Position numbers and translations under genes: made by a program. A DNA stretch of 7,655 nt from Bacteroidota bacterium. GTDB lineage: Bacteria; Bacteroidota; Bacteroidia; Flavobacteriales; Weeksellaceae. The stretch covers positions 1 through 7,655 of the forward strand of contig JAEZWE010000178.1 in assembly GCA_023420435.1 (NCBI GenBank), given 5' to 3'. How positions within the stretch are numbered: the first letter of the stretch is position 1; every line of letters starts with the position of its first letter. Of the stretch, positions 6,416-7,655 are shown in pieces. The notes beneath the pieces are model-generated. The model saw only the letters and a list, made by a program, of their open reading frames with translations, was not told the DNA's origin and ran no database searches.

Positions 6416-6432
6416 CAGCACAAAAATTAGAA

Positions 6433-7605
6433 ATGAAAAAACTGATTTATTTATATTTACTTTTCTTCTCTTTTACCGTATTTGCACAAGAAGGAATCCG
6501 TTTTGAAAAAATTCCGTTCAAAGAAATTTTAGCCAAAGCAAAAAAAGAAAACAAGCTCGTTTTTATTGATGCAATGGCTTCTTGGTGTGGTCCATGTAAA
6601 ATGATGGAAAAAAATGTTTTTCCTAAAAAAGAAGTTGCCGATTTTTATAATTCAACCTTTATCAATGCTACTTTTGACATGGAAAAAGGTGAAGGAAGAG
6701 AAATTGCACAAAAATATGGCGTTCAATCCTATCCTACTTATCTTTTTTTAAATGGTGATGGACAGTTAATTTCCCGAAATATGGGTTATATGGCGGAATC
6801 TCTGTTCATCGATTTAGGAAAAGAAGCTAATGCAGCAGTTAAAAATATTGGTTCTTTACGTGAACGTTTCGACAAAGGAGAAAAAAGTCCTGAATTTTTG
6901 ATCAACATTATTAAACTGAATTCCAATTCCGATTACGAATTCGCAAAATTAGCTTCTGAAAGATATTTTGAAAACAAGAAAACCAAGGAATTCACTAAAG
7001 ATGAATTGGGCTATCTTCTGTTTTTTGTAAAATCTTATTTAGACCCCAATTATAAATTTTTCGTCGAGAATAAAGAAGAAATTATCAAAGTAATGACGGA
7101 AGAACAATACACGCAATATGATAATTTTTACAAATTACAAAAATTGATGACGGATGCTGTAGATGAGAAAAATAAAATAATTAAGGAAGAATTTTTCATA
7201 ACCAATGCCGAAAAATTGGTTGGTAAAGAAGAAGCGGATAAAGCATTATGGAGGTTGAAACTCAATTTTTATGAAATTCAGGATCTATTTCCGATGTACG
7301 AGAAAACCGCTTTAGCTTATTATGCAGATTCCGAAAAATTTGATACGCAAGATTTGCTAAAGGCAGCGTGGATTTTTTCTGAAAAAGCGACCAACCTAAA
7401 TTCTTTGAAAAAAGCTCAGGAATGGGCAGAAAAATCGGTAATGCGTCAGGAAACTGCAGAAAACACTTATATTTTGGCTAAAATTTATCAAAAATCCGGA
7501 AAAATGGAAGAGGCAAAAATGTTTGCAGAAGCTTCCTTAAAATTGGCCCAAAAAACAGGGAACGACAGTTTACTTGCGGAAAAACTTTTAACAGAGTTAA
7601 AATAA
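6433..7605 (+). CDS. Exported thioredoxin-fold protein with long helical C-terminal region
   Basis: From the ATG at 6433 the protein has 390 residues. MKKLIYLYLLFFSFTVFAQ is a classic signal peptide with cleavage expected after FAQ (about residue 19), so it acts in the periplasm or beyond. The frame extends 14 codons upstream to a TTG at 6391, but that would bury the Lys-Lys start of the signal peptide. The thioredoxin domain covers about residues 24-135: KLVFIDAMASWCGPCK (41-56) holds the redox pair C52/C55, and SYPTYLF (99-105) gives the cis-proline P101. This suggests a thiol-disulfide reductase or isomerase role. Residues 140-390 are mostly charged helices, and the last part (about 305-385) looks like degenerate tetratricopeptide-type helical pairs, including 'TYILAKIYQKSGKMEEAKMF' (345-364). 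Client and electron donor are unknown. No paired membrane reductase is seen in the window. Confidence 0.9.
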   Translation: MKKLIYLYLLFFSFTVFAQEGIRFEKIPFKEILAKAKKENKLVFIDAMASWCGPCKMMEKNVFPKKEVADFYNSTFINATFDMEKGEGREIAQKYGVQSYPTYLFLNGDGQLISRNMGYMAESLFIDLGKEANAAVKNIGSLRERFDKGEKSPEFLINIIKLNSNSDYEFAKLASERYFENKKTKEFTKDELGYLLFFVKSYLDPNYKFFVENKEEIIKVMTEEQYTQYDNFYKLQKLMTDAVDEKNKIIKEEFFITNAEKLVGKEEADKALWRLKLNFYEIQDLFPMYEKTALAYYADSEKFDTQDLLKAAWIFSEKATNLNSLKKAQEWAEKSVMRQETAENTYILAKIYQKSGKMEEAKMFAEASLKLAQKTGNDSLLAEKLLTELK

Positions 7606-7609
7606 GATA

Positions 7610-7655
7610 TTGCGAAGTCTCTTCTTTATTATTAGCATTTTCATCAGTATTACTG
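7610..7655 (+). CDS. Possible start of another exported protein, cut by window edge
   Basis: After the thioredoxin-fold stop at 7605, a frame from TTG at 7610 reads LRSLFFIISIFISIT to the window end, which looks like the start of a signal peptide. No ATG is available in this frame after the preceding in-frame stop at 7598-7600. TTG starts are uncommon, and a neighbouring frame is also hydrophobic, so this is a tentative call that depends on sequence beyond the edge. Confidence 0.3.
   Translation, partial: MRSLFFIISIFISIT

Noticed and set aside
6391..6432. A TTG start 14 codons before the ATG of the thioredoxin-fold gene.
   Set aside because: It would place 14 residues ahead of a well-formed signal peptide whose natural start is MKKL at 6433.

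Overview
The window looks like chromosomal DNA from a Bacteroidota bacterium, most likely a flavobacterium of the Chryseobacterium/Kaistella type (Weeksellaceae). The grounds are the low GC content, the near absence of strong Shine-Dalgarno sequences, -7 promoter boxes of the Bacteroidota form TAnnTTTG, a Bacteroidota-style lipobox protein, a signal peptide ending in FAQ, and the flavobacterial look of several proteins. The genus is inferred from protein style only.

Left part (1-3583, all minus strand). Reading leftwards from a promoter at about 3590, the genes are recR (DNA repair), a family 2 glycosyltransferase, a left-handed beta-helix acyltransferase, an NAD-dependent sugar-nucleotide epimerase resembling dTDP-L-rhamnose 4-epimerases, and the first 159 codons of a CgeB/Eps11J-like protein that runs off the left edge. 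Spacings are +19 bp, +2 bp, a 16-bp overlap and a 4-bp ATGA overlap, so this reads as one operon. The last four genes look like part of a cell-surface polysaccharide cluster: nucleotide-sugar conversion, glycosyl transfer and O-acylation. GC content drops sharply inside this cluster (roughly 28% over 1801-2640, hand counted), which fits exchangeable surface-glycan genes attached behind a core gene.

Middle part (3584-4842). An 80-bp divergent intergenic region separates recR from a rightward pair: a LURP-one/phospholipid-scramblase-like protein and a small lipoprotein with two CxC motifs. A good rho-independent terminator follows.

Right part (4843-7655, plus strand). pepD encodes a cytosolic M20-family aminoacyl-histidine dipeptidase with all metal ligands present. 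It has its own -7 box just after the terminator. Next comes an exported thioredoxin-fold protein with a long helical C-terminal extension. The last 46 bases may be the start of another exported protein.

No gene-free stretch exceeds 300 bases. I see no tRNA, rRNA, CRISPR array, insertion sequence or attachment site. I do not see a clearly new biological system; the points most worth following are the CxC lipoprotein, the GC step in the glycan cluster and the possible leaderless recR transcript.
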